Shown: positions 1-6,299 of the stretch, in pieces
Numbering within the stretch: the first letter of the stretch is position 1
How the letters are laid out: each line of letters opens with the position of its first letter
NCBI GenBank assembly: GCA_030613605.1
Contig: JAUWLO010000093.1
Span: 1 to 7,864 of the forward strand
Reading direction: 5' to 3'
DNA length: 7,864 nucleotides
Origin: Gammaproteobacteria bacterium
GTDB taxonomy: Bacteria; Pseudomonadota; Gammaproteobacteria; SZUA-152
The notes under the pieces: model-generated
Told to the model about the DNA's origin: nothing
The model's input: only the letters and a program-made list of their open reading frames with translations
Database searches by the model: none
Made by a program: the position numbers and the translations under genes

Positions 1-1054
1 CACCCTGGATAAAAATCAAACTGTGCGTGCTGTTAATACTGCCGCGAGTCAAATTCTTGAAATTAATGCTGATGCCGCAAAAGGAAAACATCTTGATCAA
101 CTTGAAAAAGAAAACCCGGAAACAAAAGCCTTTGTACAAACACTACTTTCACATATTGATGACAAAGAAGACGACTGGCGAGAGGAAGTAACGTTATTCA
201 ACACCACCGGACATAGAACGCTTATGTGCCAGGGAACGCTTCTGCCTGCTATTAAAGGTATGTCGGCGGGTTTTGTTGTCGTGTTTGATGACATAACCAC
301 CTTGATAGAGGCGCAGCGCAGCGCAGCATGGGGAGAAGTGGCGCAACGCCTGGCTCATGAAATTAGAAATCCGTTAACACCCATACAATTATCCGCTGAA
401 CATATCAGGCATAAATATCTTGAAAAAATGTCTCCCGAGGATTCAGAAGTCCTTGATCGTTCAACACACACCATTGTTCAACAGGTACAGGCATTAAAGG
501 AAATGGTACAGGCATTTTCTGAATATGCCCGCACGCCAGAATTACATTTACAACCGCTTTCCATAGAAACAATTACCAATGAAGTGCTGGATTTATACCG
601 CGGAAATGAACAAAAAATTCATATTGGTTTTCATGTTGAACAGGACATACCCGTTGTAGAGGCAGATCCTGGACGCATACGTCAGCTACTACATAACTTA
701 TTACGCAATGCAATTGAATCTCTGGCCAATCATAAGAATGGGGAAATAAACCTGTCGCTTTCCGGCATAGAAAAGCAAACAAAACATTACGTTGAGTTAA
801 GGGTGCAGGATAATGGACCTGGAATCCCGAAAGACATGATGGAAAAATTATTTGAGCCCTACGCAACAAGCAAATCCAAAGGCGGCGGACTTGGCCTTGC
901 CGTTGTCAAACGAATCATTGAAGAACACTCCGGCATTCTGTATGCCGAAAATATAAAAGAAGGGGGCGCATGCATTGTTATACGAATACCCGCACTGGAG
1001 TCTACATCATATAAAAATAAAGTAGTTAGTTTACAAAAAACTGGAAATTCATGA
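1..1054 (+). CDS. ntrY: NtrY-type sensor histidine kinase, 3' part (N-terminus outside window)
   Basis: This is a membrane sensor kinase that autophosphorylates on His and passes the phosphate to the NtrX regulator encoded just downstream. Only the cytoplasmic C-terminal half is visible. The frame is open to the left edge (first full codon at position 2), so the GTG at 23 is an internal valine and not a start. Seen in order: a PAS-like domain (about nt 2-300); the H-box with AHEIRNPLTP, phospho-acceptor His codon at 356-358; the N-box LLRNAIESL with Asn at 707-709; the G1 box DNGPGIP from 809; the F-box LFEPYATSK; and the G2 box GGGLGL at 881-898. All catalytic motifs look intact. The H-box HEIRNPLTPIQLSAE is typical of the NtrY family. 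The expected periplasmic sensor, membrane helices and HAMP domain would lie upstream. It ends 50 nt before ntrX, so the two are likely cotranscribed. Family call is strong; the signal sensed is unknown. Confidence 0.93.
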   Translation, partial: TLDKNQTVRAVNTAASQILEINADAAKGKHLDQLEKENPETKAFVQTLLSHIDDKEDDWREEVTLFNTTGHRTLMCQGTLLPAIKGMSAGFVVVFDDITTLIEAQRSAAWGEVAQRLAHEIRNPLTPIQLSAEHIRHKYLEKMSPEDSEVLDRSTHTIVQQVQALKEMVQAFSEYARTPELHLQPLSIETITNEVLDLYRGNEQKIHIGFHVEQDIPVVEADPGRIRQLLHNLLRNAIESLANHKNGEINLSLSGIEKQTKHYVELRVQDNGPGIPKDMMEKLFEPYATSKSKGGGLGLAVVKRIIEEHSGILYAENIKEGGACIVIRIPALESTSYKNKVVSLQKTGNS

Positions 1055-1071
1055 ATTTATTTTTAATGTAT

Positions 1072-1077
1072 TATAAT
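1072..1077 (+). promoter_or_regulatory. Possible -10 element upstream of ntrX
   Basis: A perfect TATAAT lies in the 50-nt ntrY-ntrX gap and would start transcription about 20 nt before the ntrX ATG. The best -35 at normal spacing is TTCATG (1048-1053, 18-nt spacer), only 3 of 6 matches and inside the ntrY stop region. The gap is AT-rich, so a chance match is possible. If real, ntrX would have its own promoter besides read-through from ntrY. Confidence 0.3.
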
Positions 1078-1104
1078 CGAAAAATATAAGCGCAGAATCA
1101 CACC

Positions 1105-2469
1105 ATGAAATCTCACATTCTTGTTATTGACGATGAACCTGATATTTGCTCAACGGTCAGAGGTATCCTTGAAGATGAGGGTTATGTTGTTTCTGTTGCA
1201 GAGAATGGTGAGACCGCCAGAAGACTTGTTCGCTCGATCGCTCCAGACCTTATCTTACTGGATATCTGGATGCCTGATATTGATGGGATTAGTCTGCTAA
1301 AAGAATTCACTAACGAAATCGCCATCGGCATACCTGTCATTATGATGTCTGGCCACGCCACAATAGAAACCGCAGTTGAGGCTACACGCCTCGGCGCAAA
1401 AGATTTTATAGAGAAACCCCTTTCTTTAGCAAAGTTGCTTCACACGGTACAAAACGTTATCTCTGAAACGTCTCAGCAATTACCTGCCGAAACACAACAT
1501 GCGCCCGCAGAGCCTGTTCCACCCGTAGGGAAAAGTGTTCAAGTGCAGCTGCTACGTGAGCACCTGGAACGACTTGCGCAACACGACAGTAGCGTTTTAC
1601 TCCACGGGGAACCCGGCTCTGGAAAAACATTTTCTGCAAGATTTCTTCATGCCAAAAGTCATCGTAAAAAAGGCCCCTTTATTGACGTCCATACCAGCCT
1701 GTTTAGAGACGGGCAGGGCACAGCATTACTTCTAGGCCATGAAAAAAATGGCCAGATAATCCCAGGCTTTCTTGAGCAGGCCGAGGGAGGCACTCTGTTT
1801 CTTGATGATGTAGCAGAATTAGACCAGGACATTCAACAAAGTCTGTTTGCTGTGCTAAGTACTGGTCAGTGGGTTCGACTGAACGGCGATACACCGCAAA
1901 AGCTCAACACACGTATTGTTTCTGCAACACGCTACGACCTTAAAAGAGAGGTCACTGCAGGGCGTTTCCGTGAAGACCTGTATCATCTGCTGAACACAGT
2001 ACCCATTAATGTGCCGCCATTACGTGAACATATTGAAGACATTAGTGACCTTCTGCAATATTACGTCAACCTGCTCGTGGACCACGAGGAACTGCCCTAC
2101 CGTACTTTCACGGTGGCGGCCCAGAACCGTCTTCGAAACTATGAATGGCCTGGCAACATCCGTGAACTTGAAAACCTGGTACGGCGGCTTCTGATCTTAG
2201 GACTCGATAATGAAATTGATTCTGATGAAGTAGAAGCTGCTCTTGGCGCCTCTACCCTAGCCAGCAGTAATATCATTATATCGGAATTCGACCTTCCGCT
2301 GCGCCAGGCCAGGGAACAATTTGAAAAAGCTTACCTTGAGTATCAGCTACAACTGGCCGAAGGTAATGTTGGTAAGGCAGCCAAGGCAGCAGGAATTGAA
2401 CGTACACATCTATACCGAAAATTAAGGGCACTGGGAATTGACACCCGCCATACTGTTCGTGAAAAATAG
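1105..2469 (+). CDS. ntrX: NtrX-type response regulator (receiver, AAA+, Fis-type HTH)
   Basis: This 454-residue regulator is the partner of the NtrY kinase upstream. Receiver domain, residues 4-118: acidic pocket Asp9-Asp10, phospho-acceptor Asp53 in LLDIWMP, and Lys104 in the FIEKP motif. A Pro/Ala-rich linker spans about 123-142. The AAA+ domain runs about 143-375: Walker A GEPGSGKT at 168-175, Walker B LFLDD at 231-235, RFREDL with Arg289, and WPGNIREL at 348-355. The C-terminal Fis-type helix-turn-helix is at about 419-446 (GNVGKAAKAAGIERTHLYRK). Three departures from standard sigma-54 activators are visible. The GAFTGA loop is missing (the sequence goes from GHEKNGQ straight to GFLEQAEGG). 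The second Walker B acid is Asp235 rather than Glu. Leu295 sits where the second arginine of FREDLxxR is usual. The ATG start gives the full receiver; no clear Shine-Dalgarno precedes it. NtrX is therefore inferred to bind DNA but probably not to remodel sigma-54 holoenzyme in the usual way. Confidence 0.93.
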   Translation: MKSHILVIDDEPDICSTVRGILEDEGYVVSVAENGETARRLVRSIAPDLILLDIWMPDIDGISLLKEFTNEIAIGIPVIMMSGHATIETAVEATRLGAKDFIEKPLSLAKLLHTVQNVISETSQQLPAETQHAPAEPVPPVGKSVQVQLLREHLERLAQHDSSVLLHGEPGSGKTFSARFLHAKSHRKKGPFIDVHTSLFRDGQGTALLLGHEKNGQIIPGFLEQAEGGTLFLDDVAELDQDIQQSLFAVLSTGQWVRLNGDTPQKLNTRIVSATRYDLKREVTAGRFREDLYHLLNTVPINVPPLREHIEDISDLLQYYVNLLVDHEELPYRTFTVAAQNRLRNYEWPGNIRELENLVRRLLILGLDNEIDSDEVEAALGASTLASSNIIISEFDLPLRQAREQFEKAYLEYQLQLAEGNVGKAAKAAGIERTHLYRKLRALGIDTRHTVREK

Positions 2470-2507
2470 AATGATTAAAAACCGATGCCGAAAGTATTCC
2501 AGGAATT

Positions 2508-2524
2508 GTCTGCTACAATCAGAC
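2508..2524. repeat. Short inverted repeat GTCTG-N7-CAGAC over the putative trkA -10
   Basis: Five-base perfect arms flank CTACAAT. The size and position would suit a small dimeric operator overlapping the promoter. Five-base arms are common by chance, and no known regulator's consensus is recognised here. Confidence 0.3.
2511..2519 (+). promoter_or_regulatory. Candidate extended -10 promoter for trkA
   Basis: TGCTACAAT fits an extended -10 (TGn followed by TACAAT, 5 of 6 to TATAAT) 42 nt after the ntrX stop and about 130 nt before the trkA ATG. No good -35 is seen at 16-18 nt, which extended -10 promoters can tolerate. It sits inside a short inverted repeat (GTCTG at 2508-2512 and CAGAC at 2520-2524). 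A second TACAAT at 2618-2623, followed by similar bases, is an alternative. The 180-nt gap makes a separate trkA promoter likely, but the exact site is uncertain. Confidence 0.35.
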
Positions 2525-2649
2525 CTATAAAAAACAGCAACACAGCATCAATGAACTGTAGCAATAAAAAAATAACAATAAACACTCACTTCACATCGGC
2601 TCATTAAGCTAATGCAATACAATCGACCCTACCGGGTAATATCACTCAA

Positions 2650-4023
2650 ATGAAAATCATCATTCTTGGAGCCGGCCAGGTAGGCACATCAGTGGCAGAG
2701 GTGCTGGCCAGTGAAAATAGCGATATTACCGTGGTTGATATAGACGAGAAAAAACTTGAGGACTTACGAGATCGTCTGGATATTGGCATTGTCGTCGGCG
2801 AGGCCTCTCATCCTGAGGTTCTGGCCCAGGCAGGCGGAGAAGATGCCGACATGATCATCGCTGTCACCAATAGCGACGAAATTAACATGATTGCCTGCCA
2901 GGTGGCCTACACCCTGTTCCACACCCCGACAAAAATCGCCCGGGTCCGCAGTGTTGGTTACCTGTCTCATCCACAACTTTTTACCCAGGAAGCATTACCT
3001 GTTGACGTACTCATCAGCCCAGAACAATTGGTGACTGATTATGTACAGAGGCTTATTGAACACCCTGGCGCGTTACAGGTACTTGATTTCGCAGGCGGGA
3101 AGGTACAACTGGTTGCCGTACGCGCCTACTATGGTGGTCCACTGGTAGGACATGAACTGCAAACTCTACGCGAGCATATGCCTGGCATTGAAACACGCGT
3201 TGCCGCAATCTATCGTCGCGGCCAGGCCATAGTGCCGGAAGGTAATACCGTTATTGAGGCTGATGATGAGGTTTTTTTCATTGCCGCAAAACGCCATATT
3301 CGCGTAGTTATGAAAGAATTACGGCGCCTTGATAAACCCGTCAAACGTGTAATTCTCGCAGGTGGTGGAAACATAGGCGTTCGTCTGGCAAAAGCACTGG
3401 AAAACAAATACCAGGTCAAACTTATTGATCACAACCCTCTTCGTTCTGAAAAAATATCAGCCGAGCTAGGAAAAACTATAGTCCTACATGGCGATGCGGC
3501 AGACGAAGAATTATTGCTGGATGAAAACATTGAGCACACAGACGTTTTTTGCGCGGTAACTAATGATGACGAGGCTAATATTCTTTCCGCCATGCTGGCT
3601 AAACGACTTGGCGCCCATAAAGTCATGGCCTTAATTAACCGTTCGGCTTACGTCGATCTGGTGCAAAGCGGAATCATCGATATCGCTATCTCACCACAGC
3701 AGGCAACCATTGGCAGCCTGCTCACTCATGTGAGAAGAGGCGATGTTACCGCCGTGCATTCATTACGACGTGGAGCAGCAGAGGCAATTGAAGCTGTTGC
3801 CCACGGAGACAAAGATTCATCCAAAGTTGTTGGTCGCGCCATTGAAGACATTAAATTACCCCCCGGAACTAATATCGGCGCTATTGTGCGGGAAGATAAA
3901 GTCATTATTGCTCACCACGACACAGTGATTGAAAGCGAGGACCACATGATTCTTTTTGTGGTCGACAAGGCACAAATTCCCGAAGTAGAACGCCTGTTTC
4001 AGGTAGGAGTTACATTTTTGTGA
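2650..4023 (+). CDS. trkA: Trk system potassium uptake regulatory subunit TrkA
   Basis: TrkA is the cytosolic RCK-type subunit that binds nucleotides and gates the TrkH potassium channel at the inner membrane. The 457 residues match the usual length (E. coli TrkA is about 458), which also supports the ATG chosen even though its Shine-Dalgarno is poor. It shows the duplicated architecture: first Rossmann (TrkA_N) domain about 1-125 with GAGQVG at 7-12 and the ribose-binding acid Asp30 in TVVDID; first TrkA_C domain about 140-220; second Rossmann domain about 232-350 with GGGNIG at 238-243 and Asp260 in KLIDHN; second TrkA_C domain about 370-450. Both glycine motifs are intact, so both NAD(H)/ATP-type sites look usable. 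The next genes in order are a 34-codon candidate ORF overlapping the stop by 4 nt, then trkH. Transcription with trkH is likely, as both encode parts of one transporter. Confidence 0.97.
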   Translation: MKIIILGAGQVGTSVAEVLASENSDITVVDIDEKKLEDLRDRLDIGIVVGEASHPEVLAQAGGEDADMIIAVTNSDEINMIACQVAYTLFHTPTKIARVRSVGYLSHPQLFTQEALPVDVLISPEQLVTDYVQRLIEHPGALQVLDFAGGKVQLVAVRAYYGGPLVGHELQTLREHMPGIETRVAAIYRRGQAIVPEGNTVIEADDEVFFIAAKRHIRVVMKELRRLDKPVKRVILAGGGNIGVRLAKALENKYQVKLIDHNPLRSEKISAELGKTIVLHGDAADEELLLDENIEHTDVFCAVTNDDEANILSAMLAKRLGAHKVMALINRSAYVDLVQSGIIDIAISPQQATIGSLLTHVRRGDVTAVHSLRRGAAEAIEAVAHGDKDSSKVVGRAIEDIKLPPGTNIGAIVREDKVIIAHHDTVIESEDHMILFVVDKAQIPEVERLFQVGVTFL

Positions 4024-4124
4024 GGACAGAAAAAAGGGGAAAGGACAAAATGATCTTCCTACCATCTGATATCTCGCGGGTTCCCGGTTACTTTTCCCTT
4101 TTCTTCTTTGCCTTTCCCCTGTAG
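4020..4124 (+). CDS. Candidate 34-codon coupling ORF between trkA and trkH
   Basis: This is a tentative small ORF that I do not recognise. The GTG at 4020-4022 overlaps the trkA stop in a GTGA arrangement and has TAGGAG (4004-4009) 10 nt upstream. An in-frame ATG at 4050 has its own strong purine-rich site (GGGGAAAGGA, 4036-4045), 4 nt away, giving a 24-codon version. The stop TAG (4122-4124) lies 5 nt before the trkH ATG. The product would have a charged N-terminus (RTEKRGKDK) and a Phe-rich hydrophobic end (GYFSLFFFAFPL), too short for a clear membrane helix. The Phe-rich end may merely reflect the pyrimidine arm of the inverted repeat here. trkH has no Shine-Dalgarno, so ribosomes finishing this ORF could restart at trkH. 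An open frame of this size is not rare by chance; the placement of both ends is what makes it notable. Confidence 0.35.
   Translation: MRTEKRGKDKMIFLPSDISRVPGYFSLFFFAFPL
4035..4120 (+). repeat. Long-range inverted repeat in the trkA-trkH gap
   Basis: AGGGGAAAGG (4035-4044) is the exact reverse complement of CCTTTCCCCT (4111-4120). Allowing A4045 to bulge, CAAA (4046-4049) pairs with TTTG (4107-4110), giving a 14-bp stem around a 57-nt loop. The left arm contains the best Shine-Dalgarno-like sequence of the gap; the right arm ends 9 nt before the trkH start codon, within the area an initiating ribosome would cover. There is no T-run after the right arm, so it is not an intrinsic terminator. 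A role in controlling trkH translation is inferred. Confidence 0.6.
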
Positions 4125-4129
4125 TTACC

Positions 4130-5581
4130 ATGCAACGCTCCTCTATACAACGCATCGTCGGTCTCCTGCTTATGGTATTCAGTTTCAGCATGTTACCCCC
4201 GGCAGCTGTAGGAGTAATTTATGGCGATGGTGCCATTTACCCTTTTCTTGCTGCCTTTGCCTGGCTTTTAATTATTGGAATAATTTTATGGTACCCCGTC
4301 CGTAACGTAAAAAAAGAAGTCAGACTGCGCGGTGGATTTATTATTGTTGGCGTTTTCTGGCTGGTGCTTGGCCTTTCCGGCTCATTGCCATTCATATTGT
4401 CCGAATTGCCACATATGTCACTTACTGATGCGGTATTCGAATCAGTATCGGCACTAACCACCACAGGGGCCACCGTCATCACAGGCATTGATTATCTGCC
4501 TCACTCTATATTGTTTTACCGACAACAGCTGCAATGGATGGGCGGCATGGGAATCATCGTTCTTGCTGTTGCGATATTACCTATGCTGGGCATTGGTGGC
4601 ATGCAGCTTTATCGCGCCGAAACTCCTGGGCCGATGAAAAACAGCAAACTCACTCCACGTATCACCGAAACAGCAAAGGCTCTTTGGTATATTTATCTCG
4701 GGCTCACCATTAGCTGCGCTATCGCTTATTGGCTGGCTGGCATGAATGGCTTTGATGCCATCTCCCATAGTTTTTCGACTATAGCTATTGGCGGTTTCTC
4801 TACACACGATGCCAGCATGGGATACTTCGACAGCATCACCATTGAACTTGTTGCCATAGTGTTTATGTTGCTTGCAGGCATTAACTTCGCATTACATTTT
4901 TTGGCATGGCGAGGACTTAATTTAAAACCGTATTTTTACGATCCGGAAGTTCGAACTTATTTTTCCGTGCTAGCCATTTCAAGCCTCATTACCTGCATTT
5001 ACCTTTATCAGACCAATACCTATGACACCGCACTCGAGGCAATACACTACGGCATATTCCAGGCGGTCTCTATTGGAACTACAAGCGGATTTACCACGGC
5101 AGAATATTATATCTGGCCGGGTTTTCTGCCAGTATTATTATTATTTACCAGCTTCATTGGTGGCTGTGCCGGCTCGACTGGCGGCGGCCTGAAAGTCATT
5201 CGGTTTCTTATGTTGATAAAGCAGGGCGTGCGTGAAATATTTCGCCTAATCCACCCTAGCGCGAAAATTCCGGTAATGATCGGGAACAAACGCCTGCCGG
5301 AAAGCACAATTAATGCCGTGTGGGGATTTTTTGCGCTCTATATCGCGTCTTTTACCATTATGTTATTACTGGTAATGATGACAGGACTGGATCAGGTTAC
5401 AGCCTTCTCTGCAGTTGCTGCCTGTTTTAATAACCTTGGGCCTGGCCTTGGAGATGTAGGCGCACACTACAGCAACATTAATTCAACAGCAAAATGGATT
5501 TTATCCTTCGCTATGTTGCTGGGACGGCTGGAAATATTTACATTGTTGGTATTGCTGACGCCCGCTTTCTGGAGAAAATAA
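4130..5581 (+). CDS. trkH: Trk system potassium uptake transmembrane protein TrkH
   Basis: TrkH is the inner-membrane potassium-conducting subunit, gated by TrkA. At 483 residues it has the length I recall for E. coli TrkH and starts in the same way (an RIVGLL block at residues 8-13), which fixes the ATG. It is very hydrophobic, with the fourfold membrane-pore-membrane layout. The four selectivity-filter segments are present: TTTGAT near 110-115, IAIGGFSTHD at 218-227, GTTSGFTT at 316-323 and NNLGPGLG at 434-441, with filter glycines 113, 222, 320 and 437. The flexible gating loop GGCAGSTGGGLK is at 344-355. The C-terminal block GRLEIFTLLVLLTPAFW is typical of the family. No Shine-Dalgarno is seen: the bases before the start are pyrimidine-rich (CCTTTCCCCT, then GTAGTTACC), so efficient initiation may depend on ribosomes arriving from upstream. 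No intrinsic terminator follows; the convergent DUF3301 gene ends 54 nt away. Confidence 0.98.
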   Translation: MQRSSIQRIVGLLLMVFSFSMLPPAAVGVIYGDGAIYPFLAAFAWLLIIGIILWYPVRNVKKEVRLRGGFIIVGVFWLVLGLSGSLPFILSELPHMSLTDAVFESVSALTTTGATVITGIDYLPHSILFYRQQLQWMGGMGIIVLAVAILPMLGIGGMQLYRAETPGPMKNSKLTPRITETAKALWYIYLGLTISCAIAYWLAGMNGFDAISHSFSTIAIGGFSTHDASMGYFDSITIELVAIVFMLLAGINFALHFLAWRGLNLKPYFYDPEVRTYFSVLAISSLITCIYLYQTNTYDTALEAIHYGIFQAVSIGTTSGFTTAEYYIWPGFLPVLLLFTSFIGGCAGSTGGGLKVIRFLMLIKQGVREIFRLIHPSAKIPVMIGNKRLPESTINAVWGFFALYIASFTIMLLLVMMTGLDQVTAFSAVAACFNNLGPGLGDVGAHYSNINSTAKWILSFAMLLGRLEIFTLLVLLTPAFWRK

Positions 5582-5595
5582 ATTTATAGCTAACT

Positions 5596-5608
5596 TCAGT
5601 TAAACTGA
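5596..5608. repeat. Palindrome TCAGTTAAACTGA in the trkH 3' gap
   Basis: A 13-base palindrome (six-base arms around one A) is flanked by two copies of GCTAAC (5589-5594 and 5611-5616). It lies in the 54-nt gap between convergent trkH and the DUF3301 gene. As RNA it would form only a 5-bp, GC-poor stem with no T-tract, so it is a poor terminator. Its role, if any, is unknown; this short gap contains nothing else I recognise. Confidence 0.35.
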
Positions 5609-5635
5609 TGGCTAACAACTGATGCTCTACAAACC

Positions 5636-5950
5636 TCATCCCCTGGGGATACGATAAGCATCCATTTCTACTTCTTTCACCTTTTGCCCAAGCATGGTAA
5701 TTCTGCCCTGATACCTTTCAGCACCGTCGCTGCTAAATTCAAAAAAATACAACCGGCATAACTGCAAACTTCCTCTACGGTTACGCCTTAACCATATGCT
5801 TTTGCGCTCGACCGTATCATCCAGAAATTGCACCGAAGCCTGCTGGCACGCGCTCAACCCTGCCAAACGGGCAATTTCTTTGGTGCGAAGTGTGTCCCAC
5901 CAGTACCATAGACCTGCCACCAACAAAACAAACAGGAGTCCATCACCCAT
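5636..5950 (-). CDS. DUF3301 family membrane-anchored protein
   Basis: This 104-residue protein has one N-terminal hydrophobic segment (about residues 4-18, LLFVLLVAGLWYWW) followed by a basic, soluble tail. Family hallmarks that I recognise as DUF3301 are the WWDTLRTKE block after the membrane segment, a Cys in the SACQQA stretch (Cys35), VQFLDDTV at 40-47, a run of arginines (LRRNRRG) and a YFFEFSSDG block near 68-76. The family has no established function. The topology inferred is a single anchor with most of the chain cytoplasmic, from the positive residues after the helix. The ATG gives the anchor directly after MGDG; the ribosome site is weak. It lies downstream of slyX on the same strand with a 70-nt gap, so the two may share a transcript. 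It converges with trkH. Confidence 0.85.
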   Translation of the reverse strand: MGDGLLFVLLVAGLWYWWDTLRTKEIARLAGLSACQQASVQFLDDTVERKSIWLRRNRRGSLQLCRLYFFEFSSDGAERYQGRITMLGQKVKEVEMDAYRIPRG

Positions 5951-6020
5951 TGCTTACATTCATTCTTAAAATATTCATTGAACCTGACAATATTTATTTG
6001 ATGATAATAATTTTACAAAA

Positions 6021-6236
6021 TCAATAATGCGGGGGAGGGGGCTCCTGAGAAACGTCAACACCAGTACTCGCACCCACTTCCCTCAGCTGGTTCTGAAACA
6101 TAACCAGCTCAGACTTGAGAGACTCAATCAACTGATGCTGTTTTAGCAACACGCCATTCATTTCTTCTATCGCAGCCTCCTGATGTGTAAGCCGTATCTC
6201 AAGATCCATAATTTTTATTTCCAATGTTGTTTCCAC
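6021..6236 (-). CDS. slyX: SlyX family coiled-coil protein
   Basis: SlyX is a small conserved protein of unknown molecular role, found in many proteobacteria. The call rests on the charged heptad-like coiled coil with the signature LEIRLTHQEAAIEEMN and the C-terminal PPPPHY; the E. coli protein also ends in PPPHY. The frame remains open upstream to a TTG at 6284, which would give 87 residues, but I prefer the GTG at 6234-6236. It has AGGGA (complement of 6246-6250) 9 nt upstream, it gives 71 residues (E. coli SlyX is about 72), and the extra upstream residues (AVSLAILLINQGIQS) do not look like the family. An ATG at codon 10 of this form would cut into the conserved coil. It is divergent from the methyltransferase and lies upstream of the DUF3301 gene on the same strand. 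Confidence 0.85.
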   Translation of the reverse strand: METTLEIKIMDLEIRLTHQEAAIEEMNGVLLKQHQLIESLKSELVMFQNQLREVGASTGVDVSQEPPPPHY

Positions 6237-6299
6237 AGACTGTATTCCCTGATTAATTAATAATATGGCAAGGCTCACCGCCAATAATTATTACTAAAA
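6237..6299. promoter_or_regulatory. Divergent intergenic region between slyX and the methyltransferase gene
   Basis: This 63-nt AT-rich interval must carry the start signals for both genes if each has its own promoter. It holds two perfect 10-base AT-only palindromes, ATTAATTAAT (6252-6261) and AATAATTATT (6283-6292), and the slyX ribosome site (6246-6250). On the - strand TTGGCG (complement of 6279-6284) could be a -35, with an ATTAAT 17 nt further on. Both boxes match only 4 of 6, so no promoter is assigned firmly. AT-only palindromes are frequent by chance in such DNA. Confidence 0.3.

Noticed and set aside
311..328. Tandem GCGCA units resembling a short microsatellite or phase-variable repeat
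   Set aside because: The run is brief and encodes ordinary family residues (AQRSAAWGE) just before the kinase H-box; a 5-base slippage repeat this short in a core domain is unlikely to vary.
573..869. A 98-residue open frame on the - strand within ntrY
   Set aside because: It lies wholly opposite the conserved kinase catalytic domain, shows no family features, and is best read as a shadow frame.
2471..2530. A 19-codon ORF starting one base after the ntrX stop
   Set aside because: No ribosome site, no recognisable product, and it overlaps the candidate trkA promoter.
3856..4191. A 111-residue - strand frame across the trkA end and trkH start
   Set aside because: It runs opposite two well-supported genes, has mixed composition with no recognisable domain, and no ribosome site was evident.
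5962..5990. A - strand TTGTCA-N17-AAGAAT promoter-like pair before the DUF3301 gene
   Set aside because: The -10 matches only 4 of 6 and would start transcription about 5 nt before the ATG, leaving no room for a ribosome site; read-through from slyX is simpler.
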